Below are positions 23,878 to 34,599 of a stretch of 64,000 bases of DNA, piece after piece. The translations under genes and the position numbers were made by a program. This DNA is from Amborella trichopoda (lineage: Eukaryota; Streptophyta; Magnoliopsida; Amborellales; Amborellaceae), in assembly GCF_000471905.2 (NCBI RefSeq), contig NW_006494789.1, forward strand, positions 3,517,822-3,581,821. The letters run 5' to 3'. Below the pieces are notes generated by a model. The model saw only the letters and a program-made list of their open reading frames with translations, was not told the DNA's origin and did not search any database. Numbering within the stretch: position 1 is the stretch's first letter; each line of letters starts with the position of its first letter.

Positions 23878-25176
23878 TGAAGTGTTAGACAAGACGAGAA
23901 AGAGGATGCAATTGGAGCTAAGCTTCGCTGACTATGTTAAACGAGACAAGTAAGAGGATGCAATCGACGTTAGGCTTCACTGACTGTGTTTAAACAAAGG
24001 AAAGAGAGAAGATGCAGTCAACGTTAGGCTTCGTCGACTGTGTTTAGACAAAAGAGAAAGAGAAGATGCCGTCAGTGCTAGGCTTCACCGATTGTGTTAG
24101 ACGAAGAGCATCAAGAGAGATAGAGATGAGAAGAAGAGAAAGAAAGAGAGATAGAGATGAGAAGAAGAGAGAGAAAGAGAGATAGAGATGAGAAGAGAGA
24201 GAAAGAGAAAGAGAGATAGAGATGAGAAGAAGAGATAGAAAGAGAGAGATGAGAAAAAGAGAGAGAAAGAGAAAGGGATATAGGGATGAGAAGAAGAGAG
24301 AGCAAGAGAGCGATAGGGATGAGAAGAAGATAGAGATAGAGAGAGAGAGATGAGGAGAGAAAGAGGGAAAGAGAGAGAAAGAGGGAAAGAGAGAGAAAGT
24401 TACCTTACTGAAGGGTATCAACCATTTTCTTCTCTCTCCTTTATCTATCCAAGGTGCACCCACCCATGAGCTCAAGTAAAAATCAGAACTTTATTGATTG
24501 ATTCAAGAAAATGAACCGAGCCCTTTTTTTGTAATGAGGAATTGCCCGTTTATATAGAATTGGGCAGAAACATGGGTATAAGTCCAAAAACTACCTAAAA
24601 TTGAAGATAATTACAATTTAATTGAATTAATAAAAATTCTAAAAATTGGTGCAAAAAGACTGTTTTGCCCCAACCTAACAATGTGTAGAATTCCAGAACA
24701 GTCCCTGCTGCTGCCCGAGAACTTGCGTGATCTTGTATGACTGATCCGAGCTTGTTATGATGCCCATTTGATTGAAAGATGATTTTTTTCTTGTGGGGCT
24801 CGGCATGACAATCATTTTGATACCAACTTCGAGCCATGAATCATGTTTTTGAACCATGATCATGAGACTTGAGTTTTGGATGAATCTTGAAAACTTCAGA
24901 TCGATTGTGTAATCGTTCCTTGATGTTTTTCTTCAGTTTCATCATTGAATCACACTGAGCATGAGTCGCTATCATGTTGCAACCAACGCAGCTCGATTTC
25001 GTGTCCTGATGAAGATTTCGTCGTCTTGAGTTTTTTATCGGAATCTTAAAATCCGACGGCCGAAATTTACAACATCTTTAACGCTTCCATGTGTGAAATC
25101 CAAGCATTCATCGTACAAGAGGTTCGATCTAGAGATGTCTACGGACCTTACACACATAATGCAATTGGTTTCGTGG
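23878..25176 (-). repeat. Reverse family A LTR piece 2, inside A2 pol
   Basis: A second minus-oriented LTR part follows directly: inverted 54-bp repeats (23880-24110), GA-rich tract (24110-24400), TATATAAA on the minus strand (24549-24556) and U3 to about 25176. It resembles piece 1 closely over 24400-24900. Two adjacent partial LTRs in the same orientation suggest nested insertion or recombination between copies. Confidence 0.75.
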
Positions 25177-26270
25177 ACATGCCACCGCCGGTCAAAATCA
25201 AGGCAATTCATGACATGCCACAGCCTACAACCCTCCATGAACTACGTTCTCTCCAACGACAGCTAGCTTGCATTCGAAGGTTCATCTCAAACCGCTCAGG
25301 ATGATGCAAACCCTTTTCACACTTGCTAAAGAAGGACACTCCGTTCAATTGAGAAGAGGCGTGCTAGGATGCACTCAATGACATCAAGCAGTACCTGTTG
25401 AATGCATTGGTACTCTCTACTCTAGTGTTAGGAAGGCCTCTCATCATATACGTCACTGCCCTTGATGAATCACTAGGGGCACTCCTAACGCAGAACATTG
25501 ATGAAGGGAAAGAGACAATGCTTTACTATCTCAGCAGCGGTAGCCAACTTTGTGTGTCACCACATCATCTACCGATTCGGGGTTCCAGTCCGAATAATCT
25601 CTAATAATGGTCCCCAGTTCAAAAGCCATCATGTTGATCGCCTAACCAACCAATTCGGCATCCAGTTGAAGTACTTGACTATGTACTACCCTCGAGCCAA
25701 CGGTTTGGCTGAGGCATTCAACAAAACTCTGTGCGGGGTGCTCTGTAAGTCAGTTTTGAAGTCAAAGAAGAATTAACACGAGAAGCTGCCTGAAGCTCTG
25801 TGGGCTTATCCCACCACCACTCGGAATGCTACAAACTCCACTCCTTATTCCTTGGTCTATGGAAGTGAGGAGGTCTTACCCCTCAAGGTTCAAATACCCT
25901 CACTCAGTGTCGCTATACATCATGGACTAATTGAAGATGAAAGGGTCAGGCTCCATTACCAAGAGTTGGATGCCCTTGACGAAAAGAGACTAGATGCCCA
26001 GCAGATTCTCGAGCTCAATGAAGGAAGAATGAAAAGAGCCTTTGACAATGCTGTCAAGGTTCGCTCATTCGCTCGTGGGGATCTAGTCTTAACATTCAAG
26101 AGACAGATTGTCCTGCATTGGTGCCGCAAAGGAAAATTTGAACCCATGTGGAAAGGTCTGTTCATAGTTAAAAAGGTTACACCAAACAGGGACTATGTAC
26201 TGACAAACTCGGATGGAGGAGAAGTAATGCCCCCTATCAATGGGTGATACCTAAAGAAGTATTATCCTTA
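25177..26270 (+). pseudogene. A2 pol C-terminal parts: RT end, RNase H trace, integrase
   Basis: 25190-25300 reads as the RT connection (KIKAIHDMPQPTTLHELRSL, then IRRFISN). 25320-25540 holds a short RNase H-like trace. 25540-25780 is integrase core (FGVPVRIISNNGPQFKSHHV, YYPRANGLAEAFNKTL) and 25780-26270 its C-terminal part (YSLVYGSEEVLPL, then KFEPMWKGLFIVKKV and LKKYYP). Integrase would insert the cDNA copy. No chromodomain is seen, as expected for Tat elements. It is broken. Confidence 0.8.
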
Positions 26271-26640
26271 TTGAAGCAATGCCCCCTAGGGAAGTTACAA
26301 AGCTCTCGTGTTTGAGGATAAGAGGACGGTTATAGGCTAAAAAGAAACACTCTCCTCATGAAGAAGAAGCAAAACCACAAAAGAAATGTCTTCCTCATGA
26401 AGAAGAAGCAAGCCCACCAAAGAAACGCTCTCCTCATGAAGAAGAAGCAAAACCACTTGGAGAAGATAGCTTCAGTATCAACCAAGGGGATGGTTAAGAG
26501 CCAAAAGAAGAAGCCAACAATTTTTTAGTTAGCTTCAATTCATCTGACAAGGCATGGCTAGCTTCCAAGGAACCGGCCCATGCTGGAACAACATGGACTT
26601 CACAGTTGTGCTAGAGGACTTGGCTTCTAATAGACTGCGG
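26271..26640 (+). repeat. 39-bp triplicate after A2 integrase, plus unassigned spacer
   Basis: Three units with CTCCTCATGAAGAAGAAGC lie at 26354, 26393 and 26432, spaced exactly 39 bases, reading as 13-residue KKxSPHEEEAKP units on the plus strand. The rest, to 26640, shows nothing recognisable. Confidence 0.7.
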
Positions 26641-27662
26641 CGGCACGACCTTCTCTTTTGCTATCACTCTTGACCCCCGCAATACATCGCTGTCCATGAT
26701 CATCACTGCACGCGACTCAACACCCCACATAGCCATCACCGTGCGCAACACAATACCGTGTTCTACCATCACCAGGGGCAAGGCAATGCCGCGTGAGCCT
26801 ATTGGCACGAGCAGCATGCTCTCGAAAGTGGCTATCGCTGAGCGTGGCCTAGGGACATGCAACGGCGGCATTGCATGTGACTTAATGATGCACATGCCCT
26901 TGTTGTACCTCGGCTCCCACTATCCCCAATTCCTAGAGGGCATTAACCCTTGTGCTTCTTCAGTTTCCCCAGCTACCTACCCATGGCGACCATCCACCTT
27001 CTCACGACCTTTTATCTCCTCCGCAAACTTTTAGGTTTAACTGAGAACACTCCTCCTGTTCTTTCCCCAACCGGCGTTGCCTCTCCCTGACGAAATCACT
27101 TTGTCGCCAGCCAGAAAGCCCTTCCCCACCTTCAACTAGTTACCGGAGTTAGCGAAAAACCACTGAAAATTCCAAAAAACTTCTCTGTGACCCTGCGAAT
27201 CTCTCTTCTCCTTGCTTCTGCACTTCAACAATTCGCCACAAACTCACCGGTATCCCGTTGAGTTCCCGGTGACCCACTGCTGTTCCCCCTCTTCTCCTCT
27301 AATAACTAGAGGACCAACAGAGCCCTCTGAACTCTCTATAACCTCCCTTTAACCACGAAACAAACAGAGAATCACTCAAACCCCAGAAGAAGCACCATTG
27401 CAAAAACTCGTTAAAGCCTCGAGAAACTCTGTTCCTTTCTTAGAAAGCCTTGGCGTTCCCCGAAACAGCTCACAATCACACTTTAAGGACTCGCGACCCC
27501 CTAAAGCTCGCCATAAAAGTTCCTAAGACCCTGCCTCTGCAAGCTTTAGCTGGGAAGCCCTCGCCGAAAATCCCTTCCCAGATGCTCTGGCTCTCTCTCT
27601 CTCTAAAAATCTCTTCTACTATTTTACCCTTCAATAAAACAATAAAAGGGGGTTTTCCCCCC
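26641..27662 (-). other. A2 remnant of antisense leader, no PMD body
   Basis: It corresponds to the region below the antisense TATA box in A1 and A3. It has short repeats (CATCACCGTGCGCAACAC, near 26720-26790) and then a unique leader. The mobile-domain gene itself is not present between integrase and this region. Short open frames here show no domain. Confidence 0.5.
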
Positions 27663-27672
27663 TTTTATACTC
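27661..27672 (-). promoter_or_regulatory. TATA-box promoter for antisense transcript, A2
   Basis: The minus strand reads GAGTATAAAAGG, followed by a G run and then TTTTATTGTTTTATTGAAGG. It stands at the same place as the TATA boxes at 12787 and 50458. It is retained although the gene body it would drive is absent. Confidence 0.5.
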
Positions 27673-27762
27673 AGCAGTGCCACCAATTGCCCTTCACAAA
27701 GTTGAATGATGCTCCAATCCCCAGCCGCTCAGTCCGGGGCGGGTCAAAGCCCAAGACCTGAA

Positions 27763-28060
27763 AAGGTCATCGCCACGCACTTCACCCAAAAGGCCATCAC
27801 CATGCGCTGCGTAAGATGTTATCACTGCGCACCTTCGTCAAGGGCCATCGTTGCATGCTGTTGTTAAGGGCCATCACTGCGAACCTTCACCCAGAGGTTA
27901 TCACTGCTCTCTATGTTAAAGATTTAATGCCACGCTCTTCAATAAGTGTGCAACGCCGTGTGTGCATCACCTAGGCCTAATGCCGCATGCGCCATCCAAC
28001 ACTTAGTGTCGTGATCATGCCACAACACTCCCATCTGGACCATTGTCCTACTGCCTAAGG
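27763..28060. repeat. gccatcactgcgcacc repeats, A2
   Basis: About eight units spaced 25-45 bases, for example GGCCATCACCATGCGCTGCG and GGGCCATCACTGCGAACC. They match the subfamily 2 LTR repeats at 16350-16550 rather than the accggctgtg units that A1 and A3 carry at this place. Confidence 0.7.
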
Positions 28061-29460
28061 AGGTTCATTCCTTGTGCCACAGTCTCACTCCTCAGGGAGT
28101 CCAGTTTCCAGTGACCACTCTGTTCCCCATGGAGTCGCATTCCTTCACCACACCACGGTCCGTGCTGCATGACCTTAAACAACACCGCTATGGTTCAAAC
28201 TATATGATCTTAAACTGTAGCAGAGGTCTAGTTGCACGACCTTAAACTTCTTAGTCCTTGTCGCACGACTTAAAATTGTATGATCGAGGTCCAAACTATA
28301 TGACCTTAAACTGTAGCGGAGGTCTAATTGCACGATAATAAGCAGCTTAGTCCTTGTTGCCGGACTAAAAACTATACGACCATGGTCCAAACTACATGAC
28401 CTTAAACTGTAGTGAGGGTCTAGTTTCACAACCTTAAATTGCTCAGTCCTCATCACCTGACTCTAAACTGCATGACCATGGTCCAGCTGTGTGACCCTAA
28501 ACCATAGTGCACATCCTGGCCGCATGATGTTAAAAGGCTTAGCGTCATGGTCCAAACTATATTTCCCTAAACTATAGCAGAGGTTTAGTTTCACGACCTT
28601 AAACTGCATGGTCCTAGCCACACAACTTTAAAATGGCATAGTGATGGTCCGAGCTACAAGACCCTCAAACTATAACGCACGGCGTGACAAATGGCCCACA
28701 CACATAACTTTAACCGAGAGATGGACCACCTCTGTGCTAGGGTGTATTTCATCAACATCTCCGATGGAGTTAGATGTCTACAAAAGGTCATACCTACCCC
28801 TTTAATCCCCAATGAGTCTTTTCACACCGACATCCCAATGAGAGTCAAACCCTATTGGGACCTGCTAACCCCAAGGAGTTAGGTCCATGCTTGTCTTCTC
28901 AACCCCCAGTGGGGTTACGCATGTACTCCAGGCTGTCATCCCCAATGGAGTTACATGAAGCCCCATCATTATCCCCATGGAGTCATACTAGCCCTTCTAA
29001 TCCCCAGTGAAGATTCAATTCCACTTATCACTCTTCGTAGGGCCACCATCTTCATTTAAAGCTCTTCGCTTGTGAACTACCTTAACTATGTTATCCCCAG
29101 GATGTCAGATTGTTATTCACAGACCTATCCCCCATGGAGTTTCATCCACATGGTGACCCACATAATGGTCCGCGCTGCATGATCTAAAACTGCATAACCA
29201 TAGTCCTAATTGCAGGAACTTTAAACTGCACAGTCCTGGTCCATGTTGCTTGACCTTAAACTACAAAACCATGGTCCAAACTATATGACCTTAAAAACTG
29301 TAGCGGAGGTCTAGTTGCACGACCTTAAACTGCATGATCCTAGTTGCATGACTTTAAACTGCATAACCATGGTCCAAGCTATATGACCTTAAACCATAGT
29401 GCACATCGTGACAGCATGACGTTAAACTGCTTTGCTTAGGTCCAGGAGGCATGACCTTAA
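28061..29460. repeat. A2 tandem arrays: gaccttaaactg units and ccccaatggagt units
   Basis: Two kinds alternate. Units with a CATGACCTTAAACTGTAGC core, spaced about 30-61 bases, fill 28150-28700 and 29160-29460. Units with CCCCAATGGAGTT or CCCCATGGAGTCGCA (28126, 28807, 28940, 28973, 29120) lie between and around them. A3 has the same two kinds in the same order (51060-52200). No protein is implied. Confidence 0.8.
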
Positions 29461-30230
29461 ATACGCCCCCATACATGTTCAGATGCCCTTTATGTGCACC
29501 TTCAAGTACGTCTTCCCTACCGACCCATTCGTGTGCCCGCACCACCTTCCCCAGTGAGTCCATTCATCATTACCATCATTCACCATTCCCCAGTGAGTCT
29601 TACCCATGCTCAATAAATGGTGAGCCATCTCACCACCCATACTCGCCGTCAGCTAGTGGATCATCATTTTTCACCACTCTTCACCCACCATCTATCCTTC
29701 TTAGGTAGCCTCGTGCCATTTCCCCAAAGTAAGTCAAAACTATTACCATACTCACTCCATGACCACTACAGACTGTTATTCATCACCATTACAGTTCGGC
29801 TGTATGACCCTAAACTATAGTGCAGGTCTCGGCTGCATGACGTTAAAAGGCTTCACACAGGTCTCGAAGGCATGATGCTAAACATGCCTTCACATAAAAA
29901 CGGGCATGGTGTACACCTGGACAAGGGAACGCCATTATTAAAAATGTCAGGTGAGCATGGTCACGAAACCATGAGTAAGAGATTTTCGTGGAAACAAAAA
30001 CCCAGGCATGATGAGATCCTCAAAAGGGCATCATGAGAAAAAATGGATGACAAGGGTGGACATGACTACAAGGTCATGGGTAAAAGAGCCTAGAAATAAC
30101 AGAAGTCAGTGAAAATTGTCTTTACGGTGCCGCTTCCCAAGTTCAAGGGAAAACCCGTAAAAGGGCGCTTGGACTGAAAAAATAGGTTGACGAACTATCG
30201 CCACCTTAGTCGACACTCACTTTTCAAACA
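29461..30230. other. A2 3' tail, no gene
   Basis: Sequence is shared with A3 52200-52960 (CATGCACGTCTTCCCTACC-type segment, TCCCCAGTGAGTC units, then loose repeats around CATGAGTAAAAGAG). It ends near 30230 where homology to A3 stops. No coding sequence, polypurine tract or LTR is seen here. Confidence 0.55.
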
Positions 30231-30489
30231 GGCATAATTCCATCGAGGTCTACAAAATCCTCGAATGCCAGCATCTAATCACAACACCAAATGGCTCATC
30301 AGGGAGTGAGAGCCACATAAGATCTCCCACATTTCAACATCAACAACAACAAGAGTCCTTGACGGTGAGGATGATGACCAAAAGATCTCTTCGAAACGTT
30401 AGAAAACCATCTCGAAGGCAAGAAACTAATGAAGATAGGGTTTAACCTGTCAGAGACTTCAAGGTATTCCTCAGATCTGAAGGCCACAA

Positions 30490-31286
30490 ACTAATTTTAA
30501 AAGAAGATGATAGAGAATATGGGGAAAATCAAATTATGATCTGAGGCCAGATCCACCCAGAAACGAGCGGATCTATTCTCATATCAGTGGCATCGCCAGC
30601 ATTGATCCGAATATGAAACACGAAATAAAAAACAAAAACTAATCTAATCTAATTAAATTGAAATAAAAGCAGAAAATAAATAGTAAAAGAGTAAGAAATG
30701 ATACCAACCCAGACCAGATGGCCCAGGACACTTGAGCCTTCGAGGGCTTGCCCGTACCAAAACTGGTGTCCTCTTTGTCTCTCTTTCTCCAAGTGTTGAC
30801 CGAGCCTTAGCATGGTTGAATGCTTTTATGATCTAAAGATAGCTTAGAACTTGGGTTTCTTAGGTTAGGTTTTTCTTTCTCTGGGTTCTCTCTCTAACTT
30901 CTAGTCTCCCACTTCCCAACTCTCTTTTTTTTAACCTACACGTCCCACCTTTTTAAGAGGTGTCCCTAGTCTCCCACGTGCCATCTCCTTCCCAAAAAAA
31001 AAACAGGATGTCAGTTTATTTTTCTTAGAAACTTAATAGGGATGTAGAATAAATAACTACTAAAACATGAGGATTTTCTCGGTGTAAAATAAATAACTAC
31101 TAAAAGGTGGGGATTTGCTAGGTGTAGAATGGATAACTATTAGAAGCTAGGGAATTTCTAGGTGTGGATCATAGGATGGGACCATGGATTGTGGTGGTCT
31201 ATGGTTTAAGGGTCTACTAAAATAGTGTGGTCCTATGTATTTAGGAAAACCATTGAATTTGCCAATTTTAAAATGGTGTGTCTACA
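30490..31286 (-). repeat. Family C LTR 1 (3' LTR of the gag-bearing unit)
   Basis: The minus strand starts TGTAGACACACC at 31286, directly after a polypurine tract. Shared blocks with LTR 2 include GAGCCTTCGAGGGCT (30740 against 36340) and the CGAGCGGATCTA-type segment at about 30565. The downstream end is not fixed; LTR-like sequence may run to about 30231. Confidence 0.75.
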
Positions 31287-31301
31287 GTTGCCCCCCTTTG
31301 G
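31287..31301 (-). promoter_or_regulatory. Polypurine tract before family C LTR 1
   Basis: The minus strand reads CCAAAGGGGGGCAAC immediately before TGTAGACAC. A purine run touching the LTR start is the plus-strand primer site of LTR elements. The same motif (CCAAAGAGGGGCAAC) precedes LTR 2 at 37306. Confidence 0.8.
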
Positions 31302-33150
31302 CACTCCCTGTCCTTCGAGGGACAGGTGAGTGGCAAAGAAGGAGACACTCTTTGACGCTTAGGTGAATGTCAAAGATAATGCAGACATACTAAATTTCTT
31401 CCTGAGGTCACATGGTCAGAGGACACACCAAGTAATCCCTCCAAGTCATTGCATTCATCGAGCTCACCCACCTAGGGTATTTTTCCTCCTAGGGTTTTCG
31501 ACATAAAATGTCAATGATTTACACAAGCTTGAAACTCGAGTTGGATTTTTTGGCCATGCCACTTAACTTCAGAGTTTTCACAATTTCAAATTATTAAACC
31601 TGGCATTTTTTTTTATTTCCTTAGGGTTTCTTAAGGATTTCTATAGGTTTTTCCTATTTAGGAAAAGGCTTGTTTGAGAAAAAGGCTTGTCTGACCAATT
31701 CTGAAGAGAAAGAGATGAAGAGATGAGGCGACAACACGGTAAATCATCTTTTACGAGTGTCCAAGCTCCTTCTTTTTAGAAGATGTTTTACAGATTTTGA
31801 AAAGAGGAAGAGATTCAAAATAGAACCCAGAGCAAGGATAGGTTACGATTTTAATAAAGAACTTAAAGTTTTTAAAAACACAAGTCATATAGGGAAAATT
31901 TTGAAGAAAGATATTTTGAAAAACAAATTTTGATTAACAGTTTTAACTCCTGCAACCATAGAGCCCTCTAAGAAGTTTACCGTCATGCAGCGATGGAAGG
32001 TGTAGCTGACAGTTATACTCATACAATCGTGGAGCTTTCTTTATTTTTCATTATTATTACTATTATTTTTTTGTTTCCCCTGTTGAGGGGTGGTTTTCTT
32101 TTAATGTAGGTCTTATAGTTTAACCACTTGTGACCCATTTGGTGGACCCTATGTGAGTGTATCGTGTCCTTGCTTGAATCTTCGAGATGAGGAATCATCA
32201 AGTATTTCTTTATCTTCCAACCTCAGCTCTTGTGTTACAATTCAAGGAGAGTTCTCTGGAGTTTCGAGCGAAATAGAACCTTGAAAATACAGGATACTGC
32301 CCCTGAGTGTTTAGAATATCTTTGGATTTTCAATTTTGTTCCTCCACCACCTACCTTTCGAAGCTTCAAATGATCTAGGTCCATAACAATGTTCCGTTAA
32401 GCTAATGCTTATTGATTTTCTTTTAACACCACTTTGACTCAAGAGGAAGAAGAGAGATGTTTAGAGAGAAAAGACTTTGGGGACTAGAAGAAAGGAGAGA
32501 GCTTCTTCTTTTTCATGGCCCTGGAGTCCCTTTTCAAGTGTTTAGCTCGGTAGCCTTTTTTCCACTGTTTGGGGTTCCTTTTAGATTTTTAGCCCAGCGG
32601 TTTCTTTTTTTTTTTATCTCCCTGTGGTCCCTTTCGGGTGTTCTGACCGGTAGCCTTTTCTCTAACGCTTAGGGTTTCTTTCTGATTTTAGCCTAGTGGA
32701 CTTTTTTATTTAAGAAGAAAACAATGACAAAGGAAGAGGGGGAGGAGGAAGAAGAATCAAAGGTGCCCCTTTTTTTTTCTTTGTTAGCAATTCGCCTTAA
32801 GATCATAAAAGAATTCAATCATCTTTCCCTCCCAGTGGCAGAGAGGTTCTAATATCAGTCTTCCTCAGATTTCCCTAGACCCAGGTTGCCATCCAAAATC
32901 TCTTTGACAATGATTGCTGAATCTCAGTTGAACTTTTCCTTTAAACTGCTTCACTTGAACCTTGATTTTGGGACTAAAAGTCACTCTCAGTTTCCTAATC
33001 CCTCAGTCTTCTGTATGGACGGATAGGCTCATCAGGGTTTTTCCATTAATGGAGTACTTTATGTTACACATTAGGTGTTAATGTCTTTTGAAGTGTGAGG
33101 CATGAATGCCTCATTTGGTTATTTACAAGTGGTGAGTGATCACCCAACTC
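31302..33150 (-). other. Family C 3' noncoding region, unit 1
   Basis: 31302-32050 matches 37320-38120 in unit 2 (for example CTCACCCACCTAGGG and a GTCATGCAGCGATGG segment). 32440-32720 holds two or three imperfect units around AGGGTTTCTTTCTGATTTTAGCC. No coding sequence was recognised. The stretch 32720-33150 shows nothing beyond a purine-rich run. Confidence 0.6.
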
Positions 33151-33154
33151 CTTT

Positions 33155-34450
33155 TCAGTAATCTTTTTCATTGCAAATTTCGAATTTCTTTTCAAAGGTT
33201 AACTCCGTGGTAGGCTCCTTCTCAGTGCTCAAGCTTAGGTGAGACTCTCGCACAAGAGGAGTGGTTGAGTTGATATTAGATGGCCTTACGGTATGTTCGG
33301 AGTCAAAGAAGAAGGGTTCAATCTCGTTAGTTGCCCCTATTGTATTAAATGGCCTTATGGCGTGTTGGGAATCAACAAACAAGGGTTCAATCTCATTAGT
33401 TGTCCCTATTATACCTTCTTCATGAGAGGAGTTTGCCCCTATTGTATTAAATGGCCTTATGGCGTGTTGGGAATCAACAAACAAGGGTTCAATCTCATTA
33501 GTTGTCCCTATTATACCTTCTTCATGAGAGGAGTTTGCCCCTATTGATTATTTTGATGGGGTTGGCCTTGCAAGGCTTTCTGTTCCGTTGGGAACTTGTT
33601 CTTCACAGGATGAATTTTCTTGATATGGTGGTGCTCCGATTATCGGAGTTGTGCTCATGTTGTGAATGACTTTTAGAGAGCCTGCCTCTTGAGAAGGTAA
33701 CATGGTTGGATTTTCAATATCCAATTCTTGATCCCAGATTTGTGGATCATTCAAGAAATCTTGTGAAGGTGGCCCAGGTGGGCCCTGTAGAATTTCCAAA
33801 GGTTCGAGCTCTAACAACTCTAGTGAAGATGCTAAATCTTTGGGAATAGTCAAATTTTGGCTCTTTGCTTCTCCATCATCTATAACTGGGTTCACCTTGA
33901 GAGTTGACTCAGTTAAGTCTTTTAAGCTTAACTCCACATCCCATATAAGTGGGTTGGCCAAGAAGTCTGGTGAAGGTGGCCCAAGTGGGCCCCTTAGAAT
34001 TTCCAAAAGTTCGACTTCTTTGATATTTGAGGTGTTGGCCCCATGTTTGGAAGCATAGTAGGAGACTTTGGGGTGTCGACCCCTTGTTTTGAAGATGATC
34101 CCTTCTCGTTGATCTGGATCACATCAATTTCTAACACATCGTCCTCATCATATTGATCCCACTTAAGTGGGTCGTCAAGGTTTTGAGGTGAAGGGTTTCC
34201 TTTTAGCATTTGCTCATTTTCCCCCTCACAAGTTATTGCCCCAGAATTAAGGTTTTTCTTGTCGTTATGGGCTTGGGAATCCATAGCTTCAAAACCTTGG
34301 TTGAGCTTATGCTTGAGTTCATATTGCTTTTGCGAGTTTGATTCGTTGCCACACACGTATGAACATTTATTGTGTTAACTTGGAAGTACAGGTTGAAGGG
34401 TTCATATGCCCTAGTGTGACTCTTGATCATGGGGATTTCTTGTGCCACTT
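33155..34450 (-). pseudogene. Family C post-gag linker with repeated motifs
   Basis: Open stretches on the minus strand carry three versions of a motif: GPPSPDFLANPLIWDVEL, GPPSQDFLNDPQIWDQEL and SPQNLDDPLKWDQYDEDD. Further down lies a 34-residue unit (EPLFVDSQHAIRPFNTIGA) repeated through a 102-bp tandem. The sequence is acidic and rich in Pro, Asn and Ser, without enzyme motifs. It follows gag in the same orientation, so it is probably linker or a lineage-specific part of the polyprotein. Confidence 0.5.
33332..33535. repeat. 102-bp tandem duplicate, two identical copies
   Basis: 33332-33433 and 33434-33535 read the same at every base I compared. A more divergent partial unit stands at about 33264-33331. 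Identity here contrasts with the strong divergence of everything around it, so the duplication is recent or an assembly artefact. Confidence 0.85.
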
Positions 34451-34599
34451 TTGGGAGTGTATTTTGGAGTGAAATTCTATATGCGATACCCTTTCTTCTT
34501 CCCTTTCTTCGGTTATGGGCTTCGAGCTAAGTTCATCCTAACTACTTTGATCTTGAGTATCCTTAGTCATTAACTCCTGGGTGAGGTTATGCTCATTTT

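Larger units (their letters stand above)
14484..30230 (+). mobile_element. Element A2: Tat-like LTR retrotransposon nested in the A1 3' LTR, broken
   Basis: Parts in order: complete 5' LTR, primer site, leader, gag, spacer, splice-acceptor-like site, linker to RT, a block of two reverse family A LTR pieces (21850-25176), pol C-terminal parts, antisense promoter region, long tandem arrays and tail. The 3' LTR is not present next to the tail; a minus-strand family C chain abuts it. A2 belongs to a different LTR subfamily from A1 (see the ccatcgccgtcc repeats). Because it sits inside an A1 LTR, it is younger than A1. It is broken in many places. Confidence 0.75.

Noticed and set aside
22891-24475. 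Long minus-strand open frames of Ser, Leu and Phe repeats (also 13646-13948, 55261-55707, 62840-63341)
   Set aside because: They are translations of CT/GA low-complexity LTR tracts, open in several frames, with no domain. They are not protein genes.
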